Shown: piece by piece, positions 52,501 through 63,948 of the stretch
Layout: each line of letters starts with the position of its first letter
How positions within the stretch are numbered: position 1 is the stretch's first letter
Source of the DNA: Proteromonas lacertae
Lineage: Eukaryota; Sar; Bigyra; Opalinata; Proteromonadidae
Assembly: GCA_002245135.1 (NCBI GenBank)
Contig: NGBS01000586.1
Span: 62,001 to 126,000 of the forward strand
Direction: 5' to 3'
Length of the DNA: 64,000 nucleotides
Notes under the pieces: generated by a model
Databases searched by the model: none
The model's input: the letters and a program-made list of their open reading frames with translations, nothing else
Told to the model about the DNA's origin: nothing
Translations under genes and position numbers: made by a program

Positions 52501-53238
52501 GAAGATAATGTAAAATCAATATTGAAACTGGTGGTTTTATCAACAAAACCAGTTACAAAGCCATTTCATAATGAATTTTCATACAATAACAATATATTAA
52601 ATGTGTTTTATTCTAAAGGATTTTATCTAACAACTGAAGAAAGAGATAATTACTTTTATAAGAATAGTATTCAATTGAATAATGATGATAAAACTGAAAA
52701 TTATAATGGTAATAGTACTTATACTAAATTCTGTGATGATTATTATGTATTTGATATTAATAATAATAAAATATATTCAAGTAACAGTGATTATATTCAA
52801 TACTTCAATTATGTAAATAATATTTATATTCCTTCTATTTATAGTGATAAATTAACTATATTAAAAGATTCATTAACTTATATTCAAAATATAACCAAAC
52901 CAATACAATATGTAATTGATAATTTAATTGAACCAGAAGTAATGAATTATACTCAACCAGACGATAATAATAATGACAACGATGGTGGTGATGGTGATAA
53001 TGGAAAAGGAAAATATAAATTTAGTACAATGGAGATTCTTGCTATAGTCTTTGGTTCTTTGTTTGTCGTTATTGTTATTGGAATAACAGTTTGGTCTTGT
53101 ATTAATTGTTATAAAGATAAACAGGCATTGAAAGAGATAGAACTAGAGGAGATGAATAGGATATATAGAGAAAAGAATGGATTTACACCTTCTACAAACA
53201 AAGAGTTTATTAAAATACAAATGATGCCTAAAGTGTAA
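49576..53238 (+). CDS. Large type I membrane protein, repeat family member F
   Basis: Third tandem paralogue. The start is uncertain: the ATG at 49576 is followed by a hydrophobic stretch, but the first splice does not hold frame. Introns near 49711-49740 and 49860-49887 fit; beyond that there are none for 3.3 kb, unlike the two sister genes with nine each. Frame breaks near 50160, 50722 and 51465. Unit cores: YMVLLDDKIISVTMNSEKDY (50291), NNLFKLVYKLDKIEEVKN (51173) and YYKGLYISNTHLYHTIKINR (52174). The membrane span is MEILAIVFGSLFVVIVIGITV, and the tail ends NKEFIKIQMMPKV, echoing NKSFITVKA of its neighbour. Either active or an early pseudogene. Confidence 0.55.
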
Positions 53239-53488
53239 AAAAGAAATTTGTCTCTCTTTTCTTTATTATATAAATTATATGATTATATTGTTAAATTTGT
53301 TTTTCTTTAATAAAATTGAACGATTATATTCTATATTATTTGCTGTATATCTTATTATGCCAATGATGTAATGATGAAAGTTAAATGCCATTTTAAAGAG
53401 GGAGCATTTTCAAGAAAACAAATTGAAACACAAAAACACATTTTCGAACCAAGCTTTTCAAATCCAAATTATTATTTAGATTTACTCC

Positions 53489-54086
53489 ATGATTAAATTC
53501 TTTATAATGGTGAACAAGCAGGGACAAACCCGTCTTGCGCAGTACTATGATTTCTTAGAAATGAATGAGAGAACGACATTAGAAGCTGAAGCTGTGAGAA
53601 GATGTCTTTCAAAACCCCAAGATTTTGTATCACTCTTATTAATTCATTTAATAATAATAGTGTTCATTCATAGAATTCAGAGGCTACAAGATTGTCTGTA
53701 GACGTTATGCATCTTTGTATTTCATGGTTGGCTTCAATCCAGAAGATCAAGATGTATATACTCAAATTATTCAAACCATAAAATAGAATGAGATGGCAAT
53801 TTATGAGTTCATTCACACTTACGTTGAGAGTTTAGATATATTATTAAACAAAGTCGTATATTCATATTATCATTATTATAAAATAGACTGAATTAGATAT
53901 ATCCACTTTTTGTTATTGATTAATTCTTCATTTCCTTAATTTCTTTAGATTATGATGAATATTGACAGAGCCTATATGCTTCTAGATGAAATGTTGAATA
54001 ATGGCTACATTGTTGACACAAATAGAAAAAATTGTTTTAAACCTGTTAATTTAATGGATAAAGTGTTAGAAAAATCAGCAAAGTAA
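53489..54086 (+). CDS. AP4S1: AP-4 adaptor complex sigma subunit
   Basis: Small chain of a clathrin-type adaptor for trans-Golgi/endosome sorting. [20 protein letters not shown] opens the longin-like fold, then [68 protein letters not shown] and [12 protein letters not shown]. The IYEFIH and NGYIVDTN segments fit AP-4 better than AP-1 to AP-3. Introns at 53627-53660, 53754-53786, 53856-53886 and the unusual 53899-53948. The length (about 150 residues) and every conserved block are right once these are removed. Stop TAA at 54084-54086. Confidence 0.9.
53899..53948 (+). other. Probable U12-type AT-AG intron in the AP-4 sigma gene
   Basis: To keep the invariant ELDIM segment in frame the intron must begin after GAT at 53898. 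Its 5' end reads ATATCCACTTTT, against the U12 consensus ATATCCTTT. TTCCTTAAT at 53932-53940 matches the U12 branch site TTCCTTAAC, 9 nt before the closing AG, which is about the expected distance. No GT donor in the segment gives a workable frame. All other introns in the window are ordinary, mostly GTATA...TAG. Confidence 0.82.
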
Positions 54087-54233
54087 GAAATTTAATATAT
54101 TATTATAAAAGTAATACATGTAATTATCGTTTGTTGATTACAAATTGTTTTTTGTGTTATTATTGAATGACAATATTTGATTGACTCAAACTTTCATTTC
54201 CCGCCTCATCTTTCTTTTTTTGTCTTTTTATCT

Positions 54234-54997
54234 ATGGAGGAATCACATAAACGTAAAATAGGTATTTATCCCAACAAATTTGCTTTATATGCTAATATTT
54301 ATAGATGTGATTGATGTTATGGATGATTCTAAGTATACTTTTGTGAATCTTACATATTTGTATAGCAATTCTATAAATACTAAATCTAATACATCCATGT
54401 ATTGTAATTATGTTTTATAAAACCAATAGTTGTCAAATATGTACTAAGAACAAAAAAGATGAACAAACTATCAAATGTACTAAATGTTCTCAATCATATC
54501 ATGAATCATGGTAATTTCATTTGTATTATATATATAGTTTGGACGATAGTATTGAAGATCCTTTCATTTGTGAAAAGTGTCAGTATTTAAAATCATCTCT
54601 ATAATCTAGAAAATCGGATGAAGAACCTCAAAATAAAAGAATTAAAGTATTTATATATGTTGGTTATTAATTGGTAAATAGAAAGAAGAAAAACCATTAG
54701 TTGGTCCAATTAAGATGAATAAAGAGTATGGAATAAGTAATGAATCACTATATTATATAATGGAAGTATATATCTTTATAATTCTTTAATAATATATTGA
54801 TAAATAGACACATCAATTATTAAATTATGTTTATTCAGTTGTAGAAATAAAGCCTTGCACAATTGACTTTTTAATTGAACAAATAAAATCAAATACAATG
54901 TCTTTATATATTTCAGAGACGTTTACTAACATTGTATCTTTTATTGTTGATGATTGTGGAGATAACATTTATACAGAAGAAGATGGTATATTTATAA

Positions 54998-55032
<35 letters not shown>

Positions 55033-57724
55033 TTATATAGATGTTGAAGATGAATCATCTTGTATTGATAAACAGTTGTATAAAGGTGGAAGTTTTTCAT
55101 CCTTTTGTACTTTAAACAGTTGGTTATATATTTATCGTTTATTTGTAATAAGATATGCAGATGAGTTGAAAATTCCAGATAATGTGATGAATATAGTGAA
55201 TAGTTGTTATGATCATGAATTTACTGATTTAAGTATAGATGAAAGAAGTGTTTTGTTGTATTATATAATGGAGAATCTATATGATTGTGAAAAAGTAATA
55301 GATTTTATAAATAACCAAGTAACAGAACAAAATTCTATATATACACAACATTTAAACAATTTGAAAGAAATTAGAGAATCAATAAAGTCAGTAAAAGAGA
55401 AAGGAAAAGATATAACAGTAAAAATCAAAGCAATATCATCAGTTTTGTCACAGTTTAGCTCAAATAGTTCAAATAATTTATGGTATTTAAGAGATGATCA
55501 ATTAACATCAAATTTCAATTTTGAAGATGATGAAAAAAGAATTGAAAATTTAACCATTCCAGAATCTCTAACTAAATTCTTAGATGAAAATAAAGAGTTT
55601 GAAATCTATAATAAAATGATGATACAAGCTAAAAATGACAGATTTAAACAATTAAAAAGAAGATTTCAAGCAGAAAAAGAGTTATGTGAAAATGAAGGAA
55701 AGAAATTTGATGTAAGAAATTATTTAATCACAATCCAATCAAAACAAAAGACTTTCAGTACAAAATTGAAATTCCATTTTCAACAATTATTAAACGATAA
55801 AAACCCTGATTTATTGAATGAAGCTTTTAAATATGGATTATGTGATAGATATGTTAAGAAATTTGCTTATCCAATAGTTGTTATTTATATGATATTAAAT
55901 GAATTATATAAAAGTGCAAGATTATACAGAGATCCAGATGAGATTATTAATAAGAAAATAAGTGATGAAAATGAGGATTTTGATAGATTATTAATGAAGA
56001 ATGCTGTTAGAATAAAACCAATTGGAGATGATTCTAATGGAAATAGATATTTTATATTACCTTTTGATAGTTCGAAGTTATATTTTTGTCATTATTCTTT
56101 TTCGAATTTTAATAGTAGTATATATATAATGTATTTATGATAATTTCATAGTTTATACATTTGAACCAACTGATGTAAAATGTAAATGGTATTATTATGA
56201 TGGTTTTAAAGAGATAAATGACTTTTATATACACCTTGATCATTCATGCAAAGAATTGAGATTGAATATTGAAAAGCATCTCACTTTCTTTGAATTAGAT
56301 AATTCGTCATTAGCTAAAAGATATAGAAAGAGTCTGTATATATATAATATTATGTTTTATAATAGAGATGCTGTAAATATTGAAGATATTGATATAGGAA
56401 TTGAGTCATTAATTGGAATATTATCATCATTAGAAGAAAGTATTCATGACAAATTGATCTTCAAAAATATAAAATGGAAAGATGAATATGAGAATTGGAT
56501 AAAAGATTTAAGCAAATGTGATAATATGAAAGGTATATTTAAACAAGTGAATGTGTTTAACGATTTTCTAAATGATATACAAACGAATTATAATGAAGAT
56601 AAGTTAATAAAAGCATTATGGAAAGATGAAGGGTTGAAAAGTAGATGGATTTCTGTATAATATATTTATTTGTTTATTTTTTATATTGAATTTAGTTAAT
56701 GGATCCTTCTCCAACATTTGGTTCTTTTCATGTTGCATTAATAATTTTACAAAATGTTATTAATCGTTCAAACTTTAAGAAGATTCATGTAGTTAAACCT
56801 ATTAAAAATAAAGAAAAGGACAAAGAAAAAGAGAGTGAAAATACAAAAAAGAAAGATTTCTCATCTCCAGGTATATACAGAAATCTTAGAAAAAGAGATA
56901 ATAAGCCAAAAGAATCGAAATTAAGTGATAAAATAAGATGTGCTGAATGTCATGACACAGGAGGAAACTTGGTACATTGTTATGATTGTAACAGATATTT
57001 CCATTCAGATTGTATTGATCAAAATGAAGATGGAGAATATATATGTTATGAATGTCAGAATAATGATAATGAAGATGATGAAGATGAAGATGAGAATGAA
57101 AACGTATTAATATTATTTCCATTATAATAATAATTATTATTAAATAGAGTGGAAGTGATAGTGATGATTGGGATAATAAATGTGGAGTTTGTCACAGATC
57201 AGGAGATTTATTATGTTGTGATGGATGTACTGCAGCTTTTCACTTGAAATGTATTGGTTTGAATAAAGTACCAGAAGATGATTGGTATTGTGATAAATGT
57301 ACAAAGATTGCTGAGAAAGTAAAAGGTAAAAAGAGTAAAGATAAAGAATCAGGAGATAGTGAAGAAGAGGAAGAAAGTGAAGAGGATAATAGCGAAAGTT
57401 CTTGTACAATATGTGGTGTTGGTGGAAGTTTAATATGCTGTGATAAATGTCCAAAATGTTATCATTTGAAATGTGTGAATTTAACTGTATAATTATATTA
57501 TATTATATTATTATGTTTATTTCAATCTATAGGATGTTCCTGAAGGAGAATGGATTTGTCCAAGATGTAATAGTGATAAATGTGTGATGTGTAATGAAGA
57601 AAAAGGTAAAGGAGAGGTTGTATATTGTCAAATATGTAAAAATATGTTTCATATTGATTGCTTAGGAATAAGAAGAATTCCCACTGGTTATTGGTCATGT
57701 AAAAATTGTCGTCTTAAAGCCTAA
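54234..57724 (+). CDS. DDT/WHIM chromatin-remodelling factor with multiple PHD fingers
   Basis: Resembles the large subunit of ISWI-type remodellers (BAZ1/ACF1 type). In order: an N-terminal PHD finger (CQICTKNKKDEQTIKCTKC); a DDT-like region (SFSSFCTLNSWLYIYRLFVI); a long helical region; a WHIM motif (VRIKPIGDDSNGNRYFILPF); then a C-terminal block of four PHD fingers (CAECHDTGGNLVHCYDCNRY, CGVCHRSGDLLCCDGCTAAF, CTICGVGGSLICCDKCPKCY, CVMCNEEKGKGEVVYCQICK). Ten or so short introns keep frame. There is one in-frame TAA at 54602-54604, between the first finger and the rest, with a consistent frame on both sides. So either a base error, or the first finger is a separate small gene. Stop TAA at 57722. 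Confidence 0.8.
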
Positions 57725-57817
57725 TTAGAATAATAAATATAGATTTACTTTTATTTCAATTAAAAACAAAATAAATCATAAATCTAAAGTATAAAGAGAA
57801 AAAAACACAAAATATTA

Positions 57818-60800
57818 CTATTCTTTTCCTTCTCTGACAGTACTGCTTCTCATTGGAGGAGGATCGCTTGATTTACTCTCACCACCTTTTCTAGGATTTG
57901 GAATGTAAGAAAACTGTTTACTTGACCCACTCATCAATAAATCACTTTCACAAGCATAACACCTCCTTTGATTTCCAGCATTAGGTCTATGACACCTGGG
58001 GCACATATGAACTTCACTCCAATCAATATAAGGATTTTGATAACTGCAAATTTCGCAATATTGTTTCCTTTTATTCAAAAAGTTACAAAATGGACATGTA
58101 AACATTCCTGTTCTATCAAATTCTTCTTTCTTCTTCTCATAATCAGTAAAAGCACCAACAGGAACTACAGGATTGTAAGTTAAATGTGGAAATCCTCCTA
58201 CTCCTCTCATTGGCATTGTTTGATAACCCATTCCACCAAAATATTGAGGTTGTTGTTGTTGTTGTCCATACACTGGTAATGTCTGTGAATAAGGTGATTG
58301 ATTGTAATAATTATCATTATAATTATTTGATTTGAATGATTCTGGTGATGGTATATGCAATGTATCTAAGAAATAAGGTAATGAACAATAACCCAATTCA
58401 TTTGGATCAATTGCATTCATTAGAATATTCAATTGTTTGGGAGATAAGTTATATCCTTCTCTGTTAAGGTAATTATATAAATCTCTGACATTTAATCGAT
58501 CATTCACTGAAATACGTTTAAGTTCTTCATAGATATCATAATATCTTCCTAATTCTTTGATTCTATCTTTAACAATTATTTCAATTTCTCTAATTTCTTT
58601 ATTTCCTTTACTGCCTCTTAAGTCATTATCATTAAACTTTGATTCTGATGTTAAACTATCTTCGACTAATTGAATACCATCACTTATCCTTCTAATAAAT
58701 TGTTCTACATCAATTCCACCACCACCATTTGGTAAACTAAACCATTTCATTATACATTCCCATTCTCTATCATTCAACTTCTGTCCAACAGCTTCAAGAG
58801 CACTCCTGAATTCTCTTTTTGTAACATCCCCTTTACCTTCTTTTTTGCCTGTTTCTTTATCCAAATATAAGTGATAAGTTTTACTAAGTTTCTCCAAAGT
58901 TTCTCTGAATTGTGATATTACATTTGGATATCTTTTAACCCAATCACTAAGTCTTTTTATAATTTCATCTATTAAAGTTGAATCTTCTAATGATTTATAA
59001 TTTGGTAATAATTTTGCTAAAAATTCTTCATAATCAATTGTTCCATCATTATTAGCATCAAAGTGTTTAATTACTGCAACTTCTTCTGATTCTTTTAATG
59101 TGGTTATTCCCAGTTCTTTTAATGCTCTAATAAATTCAGCTTTTGATAGTGTTCCACCTCCATTCTTATCAAATCGATCAAACAATCTTCGAACTGAATC
59201 GATATTATCTTCTCTTATTAATGTCTTTAATTTGGCAATAATCTGAGTTACAACGGCATTATCATCAACTCTTTGGTCAGTGGATAAAAAGGCGAAGAAT
59301 TCTTCATAAGAAATTTGTCCGTTTCTATCCAAATCAAATTTGCTGAATAGTATTTCAATATCATCATCATTGGGAGTTGGATCAACTAAAGTACGAATTG
59401 CCTGTCTGAATGTATTTTTATCAATATATCCTTTATGATTCGTATCTAAGGCTTCAAATGCTTTTCTAAACTCTTTTCCTTGAGTTTCTGCTATGATTAT
59501 ACTCTTCTTTAATCTTTCTATTATTTCATCATTTGTTTCAGATGGTAATAAGATTTGAAATAATTTATAATTAATCATTCCTTTTCTATCAGGGTCAAAT
59601 TCAGTAATACAAGTAGCTTTAATTTCATCATTCACTTCAACTTTGTAATCTTTCAAAATACTACAAAAATCTTTGAATTTTATCTCACCTTTACCACTTT
59701 TATCTAATTTCTTAAACTTCTGTTTAATCTCTGGTGTTTTAGATGCAGGAATTGCTTGTTTAATAATTTCCTTTAATCTTGCATAACCAATACTTTTACT
59801 CAACTCTTCATCTTTTATATACTCTACTTTACTCTCTTCATCTTCATTCAAATCATCATCATCAGGTATAAACTGAATTGATACTTGTAACATTGCAACT
59901 GTATCTCCTTTGTTATCTTCTATTCTTACAGGAATTGGACTAGCAATTAATGCTTTTTCTAATAGTTTTTTACTCAATACTTTATGACCAAGTTGTTCAG
60001 ATTGGATTAGTTTATCTCTTATCATTATAAAGTCAATTCCAATATCATTCTGATTGCCTTGATACTTTAACTTTAATACTTTTTTATCAGATTTTATCCA
60101 CTTCATCACTGTACCAGGTATTTGTTGTTTTACTTCCTTTGTTTCATCAGTTTCTTTTGTTGGTAATAACATTACTTTGACTTTACCAGAATCATAGTTA
60201 TACTGTTTAGCTTCATGGATTGTTATGTAAATTGTACCAGCTGTGTCTATTTTGGGTAATTCTTTAGGAATTGAACTGTTATATTCTACACCTTCAGCTT
60301 CTAAATCAATTGGTAATAAATTCAAAGTACCTGATAATAAACCAACTTCTAAATGTCTTCTATTTTCTAACTGTATAAAGAATGTTTCTGAAGAGAGTAT
60401 GTATTTCTTTATATCGCTTATATTCATTGTGGCTGTACCAATATTAATATCACTATGAGGAGCTGTATCATATAAATCAAAGACTAATGAAAGTGAATTA
60501 CCATAATATAAACCTGGAAACTTTAATAATACTTCATTCTCCTCATGATTTGTCCAAATCACTTTGTAGGTTGTGTTTAGACAATTTACATCATTGGATG
60601 ATCTTGTTGAACCTCTGTAGAGCTTACCATCTAATGGAAGAAGTTTAACTGTAACATATGGACGACAATCACCTACTGAAGATAGTTGTACACCTGAAGC
60701 TTCGTTGATTATGACGGTTAAACTACCTTCATTATATAAGTCATTCTCTGTGAGTTTAATGTTTGCTCTTTGCTGATTGGTTAGTTTTCTAAGCAACTGT

Positions 60801-61804
60801 TCTTCATGTATTAAGTTAATGAATTCATCTAAACTTATCTTTCCACTATGATCTAAATCAAACCTTGTAAACTATATTACAAAATACAATAAAATAATCA
60901 TATAATATATACTAGTAAAGCTAATTCTTCATCATTTAAGATTATTTTTTGATTAGTTACATTTGCCATTCCTGCCTTTATTTCAGATTTATCAATTACA
61001 CCATCATGATTCCTATCCATCTGTTTGAAAAAGTCATAAGTATTTGTTCCACGTTTAGATGCTTCATTCACTGCATCTTTTAACTTTTGAATCAACTTAT
61101 CAATTCCATCTAATAAGAAATGGGTTAATCCTTGAATGGTTAAACCTCTATAAATATAAAAGTAACAGAATATACTGCGGTGTTGGAGTCTGTGTTATTT
61201 TACACAACAATTTCGCATAATCATCAGATTTTTCAAACATAAAATAAAATGGTTTATTACTAAATAATGAGTATAAAGTCTTTACTTCAATCTTATCATG
61301 TGAACCAGAAGCACCTAAATTAACAAACAACGATTCAACATTGAAATATTCATTATGACCTAAATCTAAAGCTTTCTTTCTATATTCTGTTTGTATCTTT
61401 GAATAAGCTGTAGATACACCTTCATCACCTTTTAATTTGACATAATCAGTACCATCAGAATGTTTGGATACTTTATTTGGATTAGGAAGACCAGCTGTGT
61501 CTGTATTGAGATTATCCTCCCACCAGATTTGAAAGAATTTGTAATAGTCTACAATTGAACCTTCTAACATCTTTTCTTTTGTACACCATTCTTTCAACTA
61601 ATAAATATAATATAATATATATATATATACTTCATCTAAGAGTAATCTACAATTTGAATCTGTCAATATTCTATGAAACTCTATTATTTCAATATGTCCT
61701 TTCTTCATTCCAATTAATGTTTTGAATTGAATATATTTTAATGAATCATCTGCTAGTTGATCAGCAAAATAGGCTAATGATTGTTCTATTTCTTTAGGTT
61801 TTAA

Positions 61805-61845
<41 letters not shown>

Positions 61846-63012
61846 TAATACGATAATGCAGTTTTAAATTCTTTCACATCTATTTTCTTATCTTTAGATT
61901 CATCTAAATAATCAAATGCAATTTTCAACTCTTTATTTTTATACTTTAACATCAATTTCTCGCATAGTTTCGTAAACATACTTTGGTCCATTTTATTATC
62001 TTTAGAATATTCTTTAATAAAAACATCAAATGTGAGTTGTTTATCAATTAAATAATCTCTTATCACTTTTAAGATAGATTTTGTTAAACTTCCCTATTTA
62101 TTATATATATATTATACAGTCACTACATTTCTCGTTCCAATTTCTGTTTCCAGTACTTTTGGTAGTGAAGTTATTGTTTCACAATGTAATACCCATAAAT
62201 ATACTGGATAATTGTTAAACTTACATATAGGATCATCAATACATACAAACCCTTTCTCTCTATATCTCATTATATCATCATCAGCTATATATGAATATTA
62301 TTATGATTATTATTATTATACATGTTTGTAACTTTAAATCTATAATTGGTGTATCACATGTAGGATCTCTTTTTACATACAAGAATTTTCCAGAATATGT
62401 TTTTACATAATTGTTGAATATATCTTTTAAAGCTACAAAATCTATTCAAAAAAAATAGAATAAGAATGTGAATATATATATATATATATATATACTTTCA
62501 ACTATCAACTGTTTATCAACTTTCTTTGTTGTAACTTTTATATCAACAATTCTTTCTTTTAAAAATTCATTTCGGCAAATATAAGAATCAGAATTCTTCA
62601 AACAATACCAAAATGAACCATTCTTTGACAAAAATCCACCCATTTTGAAAGCTGTTAATCTGTCTTGCAATTTATAAGGAATAAACTTCATTTCTCTATA
62701 TTTTGATTCATTATTACCACTTGTAGCAAATCCAAATGATGTCACACATCTAAAAATCATTTCAATTATAAAAAAATATACCGTTTTATATCTCCAAATA
62801 AATCACTACATTGAAGTCCTAAGAAATTTTGAAATTCAACCAATAATAAATCAGTCTTATTTCCTTTTAGTATTTTATATAAAAATACTAACTGATCTTT
62901 TGTTAATGAGCTAAAGCCAAGGAATCTAACCATCTCACTATCGAATCTACTATAACTCATTACACTTGGTTTTACAGCCATACTTAATCGACGATACTCT
63001 TCAAAGAATCTA

Positions 63013-63052
<40 letters not shown>

Positions 63053-63655
63053 TAAATATACGGATAATCATCCCGTTTGGATAAGAAAAACTTGACTTCC
63101 AGACGGATTTTGTATAAGATTAACTTCATCTCATCTTCATCGTATAAAATGTAGTTCATAAACTCGGCATATGCTATTGTATTACTATTATCTGCATCTA
63201 TTAATTCGAATGCTAGTTTTGCATCATTTTCTGTAATTGTTAGTAAATCAGAAGCACCTAATAATATATCACTATCACTACATATATATACTAAAAATTT
63301 TAGGTAACATATTCTTAAACTCTTCACGGGTTATTGTTCCACTGTAATCTTCATCTGCTGTAAAAAATAAAGTTCTTATTCGCTCTTTAATCAACTCTAA
63401 TTCAGAAATCTTTTGGTTTTTATTCGCTTGCACTTTTTGTTTAATTACTTCTCGAATCTTGTGACCCAACTATATATTAATCATATCAACAAATTTATAT
63501 ACAACATCTGCTTTTATTTTACTCATATATGCTTTATCACTCTTCTCAATAGCGTTTAGTCTTCTTTCATTATTGAATACTACATCTTCTGTTAATTTAC
63601 TATCTTCATAGGGTGGTGGGAAATTAAAAGTAATGTCTTCTGGTGGCTTGAACAT
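57818..63655 (-). CDS. Large multi-EF-hand, C2-domain protein with C-terminal zinc ribbons
   Basis: Starts MFKPPEDITFNFPPPYEDSK and runs through about twelve introns (21-52 nt, several nearly pure AT repeats) into a 3 kb last exon, TAG at 57820-57818, giving about 1,650 residues. EF-hand loops are numerous: DEDYSGTITREEF, DADNSNTIAYAEF, DRNHDGVIDKSEI and DLDHSGKISLDEF in the first half, and DTNHKGYIDKNTF, DLDRNGQISYEEF, DKNGGGTLSKAEF and DANNDGTIDYEEF in the second. Between them sits a C2-like domain (GSLTVIINEASGVQL ... DINIGTATMNISDIKKYIL). The C-terminus has two zinc-ribbon units (CPFCNFLNKRKQYCEIC, CPRCHRPNAGNQRRCYAC). Some EF loops are degenerate. A calcium-sensing scaffold is likely, perhaps of cilium or cortex, but I know no family with this order. 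Confidence 0.75.
61806..61851 (-). repeat. (AT)n tract inside an intron
   Basis: About 35 bp of pure AT dinucleotides fill nearly the whole of this 46-nt intron of the EF-hand/C2 gene. Confidence 0.85.
63010..63061 (-). repeat. (AT)n tract inside an intron
   Basis: A 52-nt intron of the EF-hand/C2 gene consisting almost only of AT dinucleotides; length is likely to vary between strains. A similar tract lies at 62473-62494, and another at 54998-55030 in an intron of the PHD gene. Confidence 0.85.
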
Positions 63656-63948
63656 AATTAAAATTTAAAAATAGAAAAACAAACTTGTTTGAAATAATTC
63701 AAATCTATAATGAAAAGTATAACGAATCATTTCAAATGAATGGTATAGATGAAATATTCTCAAGAATTAATCTATTTTAATTATAATATTTGTAATAGAT
63801 AAAAAGAAGAGTAGAAAAAAGTAAAAATGAAGTAAATGAAGGATATTTAGTTTGTAAAGCTTTAAAGAAATTTTAGTTTTGGTGTTTATTTTTGATGTTT
63901 TTATTCAATGGTTTTGCAACCCCAATTTCTTCTTCGTATTATAAAACA
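63656..63948. other. Divergent intergenic region
   Basis: About 290 bp between the starts of the EF-hand gene (minus) and the gene at 63949 (plus). AT-rich, no coding signal, no RNA gene recognised. It should hold both promoters. Confidence 0.45.

Noticed and set aside
61806-61851. AT-repeat as an origin or hairpin regulatory element
   Set aside because: It lies exactly between a valid donor and acceptor and similar tracts fill other introns, so it is simply intronic microsatellite.
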